DNA of 64,000 bases. It comes from Streptomyces hyderabadensis. GTDB lineage: Bacteria; Actinomycetota; Actinomycetes; Streptomycetales; Streptomycetaceae. Of the stretch, positions 41,346 to 49,920 are shown one piece after another (position 1 is the first letter of the stretch; every line of letters starts with the position of its first letter). A program made the translations under genes and the position numbers. The stretch lies in contig NZ_JAIOJZ010000011.1 in NCBI RefSeq assembly GCF_020404845.1, positions 62,001 to 126,000 of the forward strand. The letters run 5' to 3'. The notes below the pieces were generated by a model. The model ran no database searches and had not been told where the DNA came from. It worked only from the letters and a program-made list of their open reading frames with translations.

Positions 41346-42335
41346 ATGCGCGGGCACACGGCACTGCACCTCGGGAAGCTCGACGACGTCCGGGTGTCGG
41401 TGGCCGACCACCAGGGGGCGACGGTGCTGTCGCTCGTCGCGGACGTCTTCGGCGGTCGCGGCCACGGAGTGCCCGTCCAGTGGCGGCAGTTGGTCCTCGA
41501 CGCGGTGCCGGCCGCGGCCGGCCGGGTGCTGCGCCCCCTCTTCGATCCCGGCTACTCCGTCATCCCCGACTGCGTCACGCCGACCGCCAGCATGCCCCGA
41601 GGCGACGTCCTCACGCAGTGCGAGCAACTGCGCGACCTGTCCGCGGACGTGCTGCTGGCCGAACTGGAGACGGAGTTCGGCGGCGCGGTCCCCGCCCAGT
41701 GGCGCCCCGTCGTCGACCGCCCCGCCCAGTGGATCCGGGCCTACGCCCAGGTGGTCCAGGCCGTGTGGCGGGCGTTCGTGCCGGTGTGGGAGCGAGCCCG
41801 GCCGCTGCTGGAACGTGAGACCGAGCGTGTGGGCAGTGCCGTGGTCCGCGGCTGCGCCGACACCGTGCTGTCCGGGCTCAGCAGCCGCTCCCGGCTGACC
41901 GACGACCTCCTGCTGCTTCCGGATCCGCAGAGCGACACCTACACCCTCGACGGTCGCCGGGTCGTCCTCGTCCCCGTCGTGTCCGGCCCCGGGACCTGCA
42001 TGTTCGCGCTCGACCGGACCGACCTGGTGTGGATCGGCTACCCGCTGCCGGGCCTCGGGCGCCTCTGGGACGCCGACGCCGGGCCCCGGCCGGACCCGGA
42101 CGGGGACACGCTCGCCCTGGTCGTCGGGGACGTACGCGCCCGCGTCCTGCGCGCCGTCGCCGCCCCCGCCACCATGGGCGACGTCGCCGTCCGCGTCGGC
42201 TGCTCGCCGGCCAACCTGACCCACCACTGCGCCAGGCTGGAGCAGAGCGGCCTCATCGTCCGGCGGCGCGAGGGCCAGTACGTGCGGCTCGGGCGCACCC
42301 CGCGCGGTGACGCCCTCGTTGATCTGCTCGCCTGA
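41346..42335 (+). CDS. ArsR-type winged-helix regulator with a large N-terminal domain
   Basis: A 329-aa protein. The last 75 residues form a winged helix (RARVLRAVAAPATMGDVAVRVGCSPANLTHHCARLEQSGLIVRRREGQYVRL) of ArsR/DUF5937 type. The first 220 residues, beginning ALHLGKLDDVRVSVADHQGATVLSLVADVF, are the partner domain commonly seen in Streptomyces proteins of this class. No metal-binding cysteines typical of ArsR sensors are seen near the HTH. The target is not evident; the downstream kilobase is relic DNA. Confidence 0.75.
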   Translation: MRGHTALHLGKLDDVRVSVADHQGATVLSLVADVFGGRGHGVPVQWRQLVLDAVPAAAGRVLRPLFDPGYSVIPDCVTPTASMPRGDVLTQCEQLRDLSADVLLAELETEFGGAVPAQWRPVVDRPAQWIRAYAQVVQAVWRAFVPVWERARPLLERETERVGSAVVRGCADTVLSGLSSRSRLTDDLLLLPDPQSDTYTLDGRRVVLVPVVSGPGTCMFALDRTDLVWIGYPLPGLGRLWDADAGPRPDPDGDTLALVVGDVRARVLRAVAAPATMGDVAVRVGCSPANLTHHCARLEQSGLIVRRREGQYVRLGRTPRGDALVDLLA

Positions 42336-42387
42336 CCACCGCGTGGGCGGGCACGTCCTGCTGTCGGCGCGGCCTCCGCGGTGACCC

Positions 42388-42500
42388 GGGGAGGTTGTAC
42401 CACCAGTCGGGTCCGGTGACGGTGAGGTCGTCGAGGGTGACGCCCGGCCGGTCCTGCCAGGCGGCGCGTACGCCGTTCTCCTCAGCATGAAGACCCTCCG
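42388..42500 (-). pseudogene. Possible phosphomannomutase C-terminal remnant
   Basis: The minus strand reads EENGVRAAW, then RPGVTLDDLTVTGPDWWYNL before losing similarity. This resembles the end of actinobacterial phosphomannomutase/phosphoglucomutase proteins, where a GVT..LDGLTV..WWFNLRPSNTEP stretch is conserved. The conserved continuation (RPSNTEP) is absent; the frame goes on into unrelated sequence. It is a short fragment and could be coincidental. Confidence 0.35.
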
Positions 42501-42571
42501 AACTCTGCACACCCGGCCTCGTCGCCGGGCGGGACATCCTCGGCCACGCTCCCCGGCGTGGCGGCCCGTCG

Positions 42572-43291
42572 TCAGGGTCGTGGTGCCGGGCCTGTCGAGG
42601 CGCGGGGCACGAACTCGGCCGGCGGCAGCACGGCGTGTGCCACCTCCTCGCCGGCCCGGACCCGGTCCAGGGCCCGTGCCGCCGCCTCGCCCCAGCGGCG
42701 TGCGTCGGCGCGGGCGGAGGACAGCGGGGGGGTGGGTGTGGCGGGTGAGGGGGGTGTCGTCGTAGCCGACCACCGAGAGCCGTTCCGGTACCGGGACGCC
42801 CAGTTCCTGGGCGACGGACAGTCCGGCGGTCGCGGCCAGGTCGTTGCCGTAGACGATCGCGGTGGGCGCCTCGGCCAGCGTCAGCAGTGCGCGGGTGGCC
42901 CGGGCGCCGCCCTCCGCGGTGAAGCCGCCCGGCAGCACCGGCCCCTCGGGCAGCCCCAGCTCGCGCAGCGTCTCCTCCCAGGCGGACCGGCGCCGGTGCG
43001 CGTGGCGGAACTCCTGGGGTTCCTCGATGTGCGCGATCCGGCGGTGGCCGAGTTGGGCCAGGCGTCGTACCGCGTCGACGTAGGCGGGCCGGTCGTCCAG
43101 GCTCACCGAGGTCAGTCCGTCGCTCCACTCGCTCGGTCCGACCACGACCGCCGGCAGTCCGAGCCGGTGGACCAGCGCGGGACGCGGGTCGTCGTGCCGC
43201 AGGTCGGTGTCCTCGGGCTCGCGGGCGAGGCCAGTCCGAAGGCACCGGCCTTGCCGAGGGACAGGGCCCGGGCCGATCGGCACTCACTGAA
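42572..43291 (-). pseudogene. Broken LacI-family regulator gene
   Basis: Minus-strand sequence encodes LacI effector-domain stretches: LGLPAVVVGPSEW, RLAQLGHRRIAHIEEP, TAIVYGNDLAATAGLSVAQELGVPVPERLSVVGYDDTPLTRHTHPP. After a 7-C run (42722-42728) the frame is lost; skipping one base restores LSSARADARRWGEAAARAL and a proper end (RASTGPAPRP, stop at 42572). At the N-terminus only SARALSLGKAGAFGLA survives, in another frame, then about 80 codons including most of the HTH are missing. At least two frame breaks and a deletion point to a true pseudogene. Confidence 0.7.
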
Positions 43292-43303
43292 CCGGTTTGA
43301 GAA

Positions 43304-43323
43304 GCGGACCGTCAACGGTCCGC
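43304..43323. promoter_or_regulatory. 20-bp perfect palindrome upstream of cydA
   Basis: GCGGACCGTCAACGGTCCGC has 9-bp perfect arms around CA, 141 bp before the cydA start. It could be an operator (perhaps once for the broken LacI regulator next to it) or a hairpin. No Rex site (TGTGAAC-type inverted repeat) was found in front of cydA. Confidence 0.45.
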
Positions 43324-43463
43324 CAAGTGGCCCGCATCACATTCGACGTGGCATGCGGAGGCGTGGCGCGAACGGCTTCAGGGGCTCGTGTCGCTACCTT
43401 CGACGGAACAAACCGGTGCATATCTCACGGCTCCGGGCAGGGTTCGTTCCTTGGGAGGCAGGC

Positions 43464-44849
43464 GTGGCCGTCATGCATCTCCTGGCCGTGTCCGAGGGGG
43501 ACCTCGCCGCGGCCCGGGCACAGATGGGGTTCTCCCTCGCCTGGCACATCGTCGTCGCGTGTCTCGGGGTCGGCCTGCCCGCACTCACGCTGATCGCCGA
43601 GTGGTACGGCATCCGTACCGGAAACCCCGCCCACCGGCTGCTGGCACGCAGGTGGGCGCGTGCGATGGGCGTGCTCTTCGCCGTGGGCGCCGTCTCCGGC
43701 ACCATCCTCAGCTTCGAGATGGGGCTGCTGTGGCCCGGTCTGATGGGCAGGTTCGGCCAGGTCATCGGGCTGCCCTTCGCGCTGGAGGGCATCGCCTTCT
43801 TCATCGAGGCGATCTTCCTGGGCATCTACCTCTACGCCTGGGACCGGCTGCCGCCCCGACGGCATCTGCTCACCGGGCTGCCGATCGTGGTGGCGGGTGT
43901 CGCCTCGGCGTTCTTCGTGGTCTGCGCCAACGCCTGGATGAACCAGCCCCGCGGTTTCGTGCTGCGCGAGGGGAGAGTCGTCGACGTGGACCCGTGGGCC
44001 GCCATGCTCAATCCGGCGAGCCCGCCGCAGACCGTGCACATGATCCTCGCCGCGTTCATGGTGGCGTCCTTCCTGACGGCCTCGGTCTACGCGGTCGCGC
44101 TGCTGCGCGGACGCCGGGACGCCTATCACCGGGCGGGGTTCTACATCCCGTTCACCCTGGGCGCCGTGGTGACGCCCTTCCAGCTCGTCGTGGGCGACTG
44201 GGCCGCACGGTTCCTCGCGGAGTTCCAGCCGGCGAAACTGGCGGCGATCGAAGGGGTCTTCACCACCGGTTCGCACGTGCCGCTGACCCTGGGCGGCATC
44301 GCCCGCGACGATGCCCTGCACTACGGGCTCGAGATCCCCAACGGCCTCTCCCTGCTGGTCGGCTACTCGCCGGACACCGTCGTCCAGGGCCTGGACAAGG
44401 TGCCGCGCAGCCAGTGGCCACCGGTGACGGGTGTGCACTGGGCGTTCGACGTCATGGTGGCGATCGGGCTGTTCCTGCTCGCCCTGGGGGCCTGGCTGCT
44501 GCTGTCCTGGTGGCGCGGGCGCCACAGGCGGGCGAAGCCGCTCGACCAGCGCGGGTCCCGGCTGTTCCTGGCGCTGGCCGCGGTCGGCGGTCCGGCCTCG
44601 GTGGTCGCGCTGGAGAGCGGCTGGTGCGTCACCGAACTCGGCCGCCAGCCCTGGATCGTCTGGGGAATCATGAGCGTGCGGGACGCCGTGAACCCGGCGC
44701 CGGGGCTCATGACCGGCCTGTGGCTGGTGCTGGTCGTCTACGCCGGCATGACCGTCGCCACCGTCTACGTCCTGCGCCGCCTGGCCAGGGGCACCCCCGT
44801 GCCGGCGGCACCCCAGGAGCAGGACGTCGAGAGGTATCCCGTCGTATGA
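43464..44849 (+). CDS. cydA: Cytochrome bd-type quinol oxidase subunit I
   Basis: A 461-aa multi-helix membrane protein: RAQMGFSLAWHIVVACLG near the start (heme-ligand His region), GLPFALEGIAFFIEAIFLGIYLY, NAWMNQPRGF, the quinol-binding part (AEFQPAKLAAIEGVF) and the GRQPWIVWG signature near residue 395. It has the short Q-loop (cyanide-insensitive oxidase) form. It oxidises quinol and reduces oxygen with subunit II. GTG 43464 was chosen because GGGAGG ends 5 nt before it; an in-frame ATG at 43473 is too far from it. Confidence 0.92.
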   Translation: MAVMHLLAVSEGDLAAARAQMGFSLAWHIVVACLGVGLPALTLIAEWYGIRTGNPAHRLLARRWARAMGVLFAVGAVSGTILSFEMGLLWPGLMGRFGQVIGLPFALEGIAFFIEAIFLGIYLYAWDRLPPRRHLLTGLPIVVAGVASAFFVVCANAWMNQPRGFVLREGRVVDVDPWAAMLNPASPPQTVHMILAAFMVASFLTASVYAVALLRGRRDAYHRAGFYIPFTLGAVVTPFQLVVGDWAARFLAEFQPAKLAAIEGVFTTGSHVPLTLGGIARDDALHYGLEIPNGLSLLVGYSPDTVVQGLDKVPRSQWPPVTGVHWAFDVMVAIGLFLLALGAWLLLSWWRGRHRRAKPLDQRGSRLFLALAAVGGPASVVALESGWCVTELGRQPWIVWGIMSVRDAVNPAPGLMTGLWLVLVVYAGMTVATVYVLRRLARGTPVPAAPQEQDVERYPVV

Positions 44850-44970
44850 CCGCCGCGCGGCCTGCCGGCGCTCCGCTCCGTCCGCGTCCCCCGGCGCGCT
44901 CCCCCGCCGGCCGGCTCCGCCGCCCCAACCGCTACTCGTGCCGCCCCGCCGGCCGGCACTGGAGGTGATC

Positions 44971-45999
44971 GTGCTCGCAGACACGGCTCTTGCCGTCATG
45001 TGGGTGGGCCTGACCTGCTACGCCCTGTTCGGCGGGGCGGACTTCGGGGCCGGCGTGTGGGACCTGCTCGCCGGGGGCTCCCGGCGCGGGCTGCCGCAGC
45101 GCCGTCTCATCGAGCACAGCATCGGTCCCGTCTGGGAGGCCAACCACGTGTGGCTCATCTTCGTGATCGTGCTGCTGTGGTCCGCGTTCTCCCCCGTCTT
45201 CGCCGCGGTGATGTCCACGCTCTACCTGCCGCTGACGTTCGCCGCCCTGGGGATCATCGCGCGCGGCGCCGCGTTCGCCTTCCGCAAGGCGAGCACCGAG
45301 CTGTGGCAACAGCGGTTGTTCGGGGCGTTCTTCGCGCTGTCCTCCCTGGTCACTCCGTTCTTCCTGGGCACCGTGGCCGGGGCCGTCGCCTCCGGGCGGG
45401 TGCCGCCGGGCCTCGCCGGTGGCGACGTGCTCACCAGCTGGCTCAACCCCACGTCCGCCCTCGGCGGCGTCCTGGCGGTCACCACCTGCGCCCACCTCGC
45501 CGCGGTGTACCTGTGTGCCGACGCCGCCCGCGACGGCGAGCGGGCACTCGCCTCGCTCTTCGCCCGCCGCGCCGTCGTCAGCGGTCTGGTCAGCGGCGCC
45601 GTCGCGGGCGCCGGTGTCGCGGTGCTGCACGCCGACGCCCCCGAGCTCTTCCACGGGCTGACCCATCGCGCGCTGCCGCTGGTCGTGCTCAGCGCCGTCG
45701 CCGGTCTCGCCGGCCTCTTCCTGCTGCACCGCGACCGCTTCGTGGCGGCCCGTCCCGCCGCGGCGCTGGCGGTCGCCGCGATCCTGTGGGCGTGGGGTGC
45801 GGCGCAGTACCCCGCCATGCTGGTCGGCGGAACGACGGTCGGGCAGGCCGCCTCGGACAGTGCGGTCCTGGCGGCCTGCCTGGTGGTCCTGGCCGTGGGA
45901 GCCGTCCTGCTCGTCCCCTCCCTGTGGCTGCTGTACGCCACGTTCCAACGGCGGACGCCTGGCACAGGACCCGGTTCGTCATCCTCCTCCGGTTCCTGA
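44971..45999 (+). CDS. cydB: Cytochrome bd-type quinol oxidase subunit II
   Basis: A 342-aa membrane protein with the CydB pattern: MWVGLTCYALFGGADFGAGVWDLLAGG, IGPVWEANHVWLIFVIVLLWSAFP-like stretch, then ALGGVLAVTTCAHLAAVYL. GTG 44971 is preceded by GGAGG at 5 nt. It follows cydA by 121 bp on the same strand. No cydCD (cysteine/glutathione exporter) genes follow, so assembly factors must be elsewhere. Its 3' end overlaps the convergent secreted-protein gene by 21 bp. Confidence 0.92.
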   Translation: MLADTALAVMWVGLTCYALFGGADFGAGVWDLLAGGSRRGLPQRRLIEHSIGPVWEANHVWLIFVIVLLWSAFSPVFAAVMSTLYLPLTFAALGIIARGAAFAFRKASTELWQQRLFGAFFALSSLVTPFFLGTVAGAVASGRVPPGLAGGDVLTSWLNPTSALGGVLAVTTCAHLAAVYLCADAARDGERALASLFARRAVVSGLVSGAVAGAGVAVLHADAPELFHGLTHRALPLVVLSAVAGLAGLFLLHRDRFVAARPAAALAVAAILWAWGAAQYPAMLVGGTTVGQAASDSAVLAACLVVLAVGAVLLVPSLWLLYATFQRRTPGTGPGSSSSSGS

Positions 46000-48204
46000 G
46001 GCGACGGTGTACGCGGCCGTCACGGTCCGGGTGAGGGTGCCCCCGTCGGCGTCCCGGGCCCACAGCCGCAGCATCACGTCCTGGCCCTGCGCCGAGCGCG
46101 GGTTGGACCACCGGGCCGTGTACCGGCCGTCCGCCTGCCTGGACAGCCGGGCCGTGCGCCAGGTCGTTCCTCCGTCGAAGGAGACCTCGGCCTTCGCGTC
46201 CCGGATCGCGCCGCCCTTGGCGGACGGCGCGTGCCCGAAGGCCAGGTCCATCCGCGCGGGGCCGACGGGCATCGTTCCGTCGATCCCGGTGTGCAGGCGC
46301 GCCGTGGCGGTCACCAGGGGCAGCGCCGAGCAGCGCTCCGCGGTGCCGTCCGCGCACTGGTAGCCGGCGGGCACCGTGCGGGTGGCGGAGTGGCCCGAGG
46401 TGAAGGTCCACTCGGTCCGGCTGACCGAGGCCTGCCGGAACCAGTCGCCGGTTCTGGTCTGGTCGTACACCAGTCGGTAGGTCCCGGGTTCCGCCGGTGC
46501 CCCGACCGTGGCGTAGGGGTGCTTCGTGTCGGCGAGCGGTGTGCCGTCCGGCGACAGCAGCGTGAGCCGGGAGGTGATCTTCCCGGGGCTGTTCAGGTCC
46601 AGGTAGCCATGGCCGTCGGAGTCCAGCAGCTGGTCCACGCGGAGCTGGAGCGAGTCGTCCTGCCGGCAGGCTCCGCAGGAGAAGGCGGCGTCCAAGAGGA
46701 TCGGCTCGGCGAATCCGGGGGCCAGCGGGCCGCGCAGCAGGTCGGTGCGCACGGTGCTCCCCGCCCGGTAGGTGGCCGGCGCCAGGCGGGTGGCCGCCCT
46801 GCCGTCCGGGGTGGCGGTGATGGTGTCCCCATAGGTGATGTCCGGCGAGCCGAGCACGTACTCCGTGCGTCGCTGCGGGGCCGCGAAGTACTGGTAGAGG
46901 GCGAAACCTCCGTCCATGAAGGTGTGGGCGGCGAACCGCGCCTGTCCGGTGCGGCGCGGTACGTCGGCGTAGTAGCCGCGGTCCAGGGCGGCCAGGTCGC
47001 GCCGGCGCACGACGCGGTGCTGGTCCTCGCCGATCCTTCCCTCCAGCGTGAAGGACAGATCGTACGTGTACGGGTGCCGGGCGTCCTGCGGCGAGCGGTC
47101 GTGCTCCTCCAGGACGATCCGGCGCGTGCCGACGGGGCTCGCGGCCGCCGGGGAGAGGAGGAGCGGCGCGGCCTCCTTGCTGATCCAGCCGTAGGCGACC
47201 ACGGTGTCGCCGGAGTCGTCCTGCAGGAGGTAGGTCATCCCGTTGGTGACCGTCTCGGCAGGGCGCGGGGTGGTCGTGCCGACCTCGGCGGTCGCCGTAC
47301 GGGCGTCGAGGGTGACGGTCCCGGCGCCGGTGACGGAGATGTCGCGGACGACGAACCGCAACTCGGTCAGCACTCCGGACCGGTACGTCGGGAAGTAGCC
47401 CGCGATCTCGTAGTGGCCCGCCGGTACGTCGATCGTCGTCCGGCCGTCCGGGAGGGTCACGTAATTGGTGTACTTGCTGCCGTCGTCGAGGTTGGCGACG
47501 GACACTTGCATGCCGTACGGGGCGCCCGCCGCGTCGAGGGCACGCAGCTCCAGGGGGTGCGTCGCGTCCTCGGACGACGGCGCGTCCACGGCGTCCTGGG
47601 TGGACGTGTCCAGCCGGAGGGACTCGGCCGTCCCGAACAGGCGCCCGGGCCGTCCGCTCGCGCCGTCGGGAGCGGCACTCGCCGCCGCCTCGGCCAGTGC
47701 CGCGCCGAACTCCGGGGCGCTCTGTGCGGTGACCGTGCCGTCGACGACGCCGGGTGCCCGTCCCTCGATCTCCACCGGCACCCGGTCCGTGGCTCCTTCG
47801 CGCACCAGCGCGGAGACGTCGAACAGTGACGGGTCCAGTTCGTCGCCCAGGAAGGGCAGCGCGCTCGACGGGATCACGTAGACGTCCCCGTCGGCCCGCC
47901 GCTCGGTGACGTAGGAGTCGGTGGAGCCCTCCCGCGGCACGACGGTGACGGTCTGCCGGCCTTGTGCCTGGGCCCCCTGACCTTCCGGCGTGCCCTGGAC
48001 GATCACCCGGTCGCCGGTGACCAGCAGGACCGTCCGGTCGGCCGGCGCCCGGGCGGCGGCCGGAGCCCCGGCACCGGCCGGGGCGGCATCGGCCGGTCCT
48101 GCCCCGGCCGGGACGAGTCCGAGTCCCAGCGCCACGGCCAGCCCCGCTGCCGTCGGGACGGATCGGTGACGGAGTAATCGGCCGGTGGTTCGAAGTAGTC
48201 GCAT
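45979..48204 (-). CDS. Secreted protein resembling giant subtilases but lacking the protease domain
   Basis: A 741-aa secreted protein with a signal peptide (RLLRTTGRLLRHR, hydrophobic stretch, ADAAPA cleavage area). The N-terminal segment (DRTVLLVTGDRVIV, DVYVIPSSALPFLGDELDPSLFDVSAL) matches the prodomain region of large Streptomyces S8 peptidases. The later part matches their C-terminal beta domains (TVTAAYTV-like end). But no Asp-His-Ser subtilase motifs (for example GTSMA or HGT) occur between them. Two cysteines in CGAC and others are probably disulfide-forming. The start is certain: AAGGAGGT precedes ATG 48204. Function unknown; perhaps a cell-surface or inhibitor-like role. Confidence 0.75.
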   Translation of the reverse strand: MRLLRTTGRLLRHRSVPTAAGLAVALGLGLVPAGAGPADAAPAGAGAPAAARAPADRTVLLVTGDRVIVQGTPEGQGAQAQGRQTVTVVPREGSTDSYVTERRADGDVYVIPSSALPFLGDELDPSLFDVSALVREGATDRVPVEIEGRAPGVVDGTVTAQSAPEFGAALAEAAASAAPDGASGRPGRLFGTAESLRLDTSTQDAVDAPSSEDATHPLELRALDAAGAPYGMQVSVANLDDGSKYTNYVTLPDGRTTIDVPAGHYEIAGYFPTYRSGVLTELRFVVRDISVTGAGTVTLDARTATAEVGTTTPRPAETVTNGMTYLLQDDSGDTVVAYGWISKEAAPLLLSPAAASPVGTRRIVLEEHDRSPQDARHPYTYDLSFTLEGRIGEDQHRVVRRRDLAALDRGYYADVPRRTGQARFAAHTFMDGGFALYQYFAAPQRRTEYVLGSPDITYGDTITATPDGRAATRLAPATYRAGSTVRTDLLRGPLAPGFAEPILLDAAFSCGACRQDDSLQLRVDQLLDSDGHGYLDLNSPGKITSRLTLLSPDGTPLADTKHPYATVGAPAEPGTYRLVYDQTRTGDWFRQASVSRTEWTFTSGHSATRTVPAGYQCADGTAERCSALPLVTATARLHTGIDGTMPVGPARMDLAFGHAPSAKGGAIRDAKAEVSFDGGTTWRTARLSRQADGRYTARWSNPRSAQGQDVMLRLWARDADGGTLTRTVTAAYTVASGTGGG

Positions 48205-48356
48205 GGAACGACCTCCTTGGTCGTCGAAGCGAGAAGCGCGGGGTACGACCTTGCGCCGCGGCACATGCGACTGACGTGTATGCGTCACATCCGCACCACG
48301 GGCGCTCAAACTGTACGCGCAGCGAAGCAAGAACTGTATACGGCAGCGCAAATCTT

Positions 48357-49709
48357 TTACACGGCCCCGCCCGAGCCCAGCTCCACCAGGGCGTCCGCCT
48401 GGGCGAGACCGCTCTCCTCGACCACGCCGCGCACGCTCTGGGCCTCGCGCACGAGTGCGAAGGCGACCCGGCCGTCGGCATCCGTGCGATAGCCGTACAC
48501 AGCGGGCCGTGGCAGGGAGTTGTAGGAGAAGTGCGAGGAGAAGTAGTACGCGCCGGTGTCGTACAGCGCCACCACGTCGCCCGGCTCGACGGCCGGCAGC
48601 TCGCGCCCGGTCGCCGTCAGGTCGCCCGCGAAACAGCAGGGGCCCGCGATGTCGACGACCTCGGCCGGGCCCTGCTTGGACCGGCCCTCGGCGTCGAACA
48701 CCCCGACGCGCAGGGGCCAGGCGTCCGGCATGAAGACGGTGCGGGTGGCCACCTGGGCGCCCGCGTGGGTGACCGCGATCCGCCGGCCGCCGACCGACTT
48801 GGTGTACTCGACGACCGAGCCGATGGTGCCGCTCTTGGCGAGCAGGGAACGGCCGAATTCGGTGATCAGGGCGTAGCGGCCGTCGAAGAGGCCGGGCACG
48901 GCGGAGCGCAGCTCGGCGACGTAATCGGCGTACGTCGGGCGGTCGTCCTCGCCGCCGAAGTTGACGGGCAGGCCACCGCCGATGTCGAGTCCGGTGATCT
49001 GGGCGCGGCCCAGTTCCGCGTTGATGCGCTCGGCCAGTTCGTACGCCGCCCGCACCCCCTGGGCGATGAGCGGCAGCGGGCAGCCCTGGGACCCGACGTG
49101 GGCGTGCAGCCGGTTGAGCCACGGCCGGCCCGCGAAGGCCTCGATCACCGCGTCGACGGCCCCCTCGTCGCGCAGCGCGACGCCGAACTTGGAGGTCGCC
49201 GTCGCCGTGCTCATCGCGCCGATCGCGCCGGACCCGACCTGCGGGTTCACCCGCAGCCCGATGGGCCCGCGGGCCTCGCGGCCGGCCAGCAGGCGGTCGA
49301 CGCGGGCCATCTCCTGGAAGTTGTCGAGGTTGATCGCGATCCCGTGGGCGAGGGCGAACTCCAGCTCCCCGACCGTCTTGGCGGGACTGTCGAAGACCAG
49401 CCGGTCATGGGTGAACCCGGCCGCCAGCGCCTGTTCCAACTCCCCCGGCGAGGCCACCTCGCACCCCATGCCCGCCTCGGCCAGCAGCCGCAGCACCGGC
49501 ACCAGCCCGCACGCCTTCGCGGCGAACGTGTGCCGCACCTCGGCCGGTCCCTCGAACGCCTCGTTCAGCGCCTGGACGGCGGCGAGTACGCCGTCGACGT
49601 CGAGGAGGCCGACCAGGGGGGCGCTCGGACCCAGCAGGCCGTCCTCGACGGCCCGGGCGAGCGCGGCCTCGCGGGCGCGGGCGCGCCGGTGGGGGGAACC
49701 GGAAGTCAC
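48357..49709 (-). CDS. PLP-dependent decarboxylase (Orn/DAP/Arg decarboxylase family 2)
   Basis: A 450-aa protein with alanine-racemase-like barrel: PLP-lysine region RHTFAAKACGLVP, MGCEVASPGELEQAL, HVGSQG, GLDIGGGLP, EFGRSLLAKSG, then the second domain with GPCCFAGDL and ALYDTGAYYFSSHFSYNS, where a Cys and a Tyr complete the active site in trans in this family. The closest enzyme classes are diaminopimelate and ornithine decarboxylases; this is probably not the housekeeping lysA because its pocket segments differ. Starts at GTG 49709 with GGAGAG upstream. A PucR-type regulator is encoded upstream on the same strand. Confidence 0.85.
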   Translation of the reverse strand: MTSGSPHRRARAREAALARAVEDGLLGPSAPLVGLLDVDGVLAAVQALNEAFEGPAEVRHTFAAKACGLVPVLRLLAEAGMGCEVASPGELEQALAAGFTHDRLVFDSPAKTVGELEFALAHGIAINLDNFQEMARVDRLLAGREARGPIGLRVNPQVGSGAIGAMSTATATSKFGVALRDEGAVDAVIEAFAGRPWLNRLHAHVGSQGCPLPLIAQGVRAAYELAERINAELGRAQITGLDIGGGLPVNFGGEDDRPTYADYVAELRSAVPGLFDGRYALITEFGRSLLAKSGTIGSVVEYTKSVGGRRIAVTHAGAQVATRTVFMPDAWPLRVGVFDAEGRSKQGPAEVVDIAGPCCFAGDLTATGRELPAVEPGDVVALYDTGAYYFSSHFSYNSLPRPAVYGYRTDADGRVAFALVREAQSVRGVVEESGLAQADALVELGSGGAV

Positions 49710-49889
49710 TGTCAACACTCTCCAGACGTGTCGGTCGTGCACGGCGCTCGTCGGGCGGCCGGCCGTTCTGCCTCGCACAGCTTCGTTCCGCGTCACCCGT
49801 CATGTCTTCGTCCCGCACGACGACGGTACGGCCGGTTCCTTGTCCGGCTCGACCATGTGCCGATCATGATCCCTCGGATGCCCGCGCGG

Positions 49890-49910
49890 CCCGGGGCGCG
49901 CACCCCCGGG
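49890..49910. terminator. Possible hairpin after the PucR gene
   Basis: A 7-bp GC stem (CCCGGGG/CCCCGGG) with a 7-nt loop, 11 bp past the PucR stop codon on its strand. Weak on its own. Confidence 0.3.
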
Positions 49911-49920
49911 GCGGAGGCCG

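Noticed and set aside
42722..42728. Programmed frameshift in the LacI gene at the C7 run
   Set aside because: The gene also lacks most of its DNA-binding domain and has another frame break, so decay explains it better.
48272..48287. TGACG-N6-CGTCA dyad upstream of the secreted protein as an operator
   Set aside because: The arms are only 5 bp, no regulator gene is adjacent on that side, and the same kind of short dyad is expected by chance in this GC-rich DNA.
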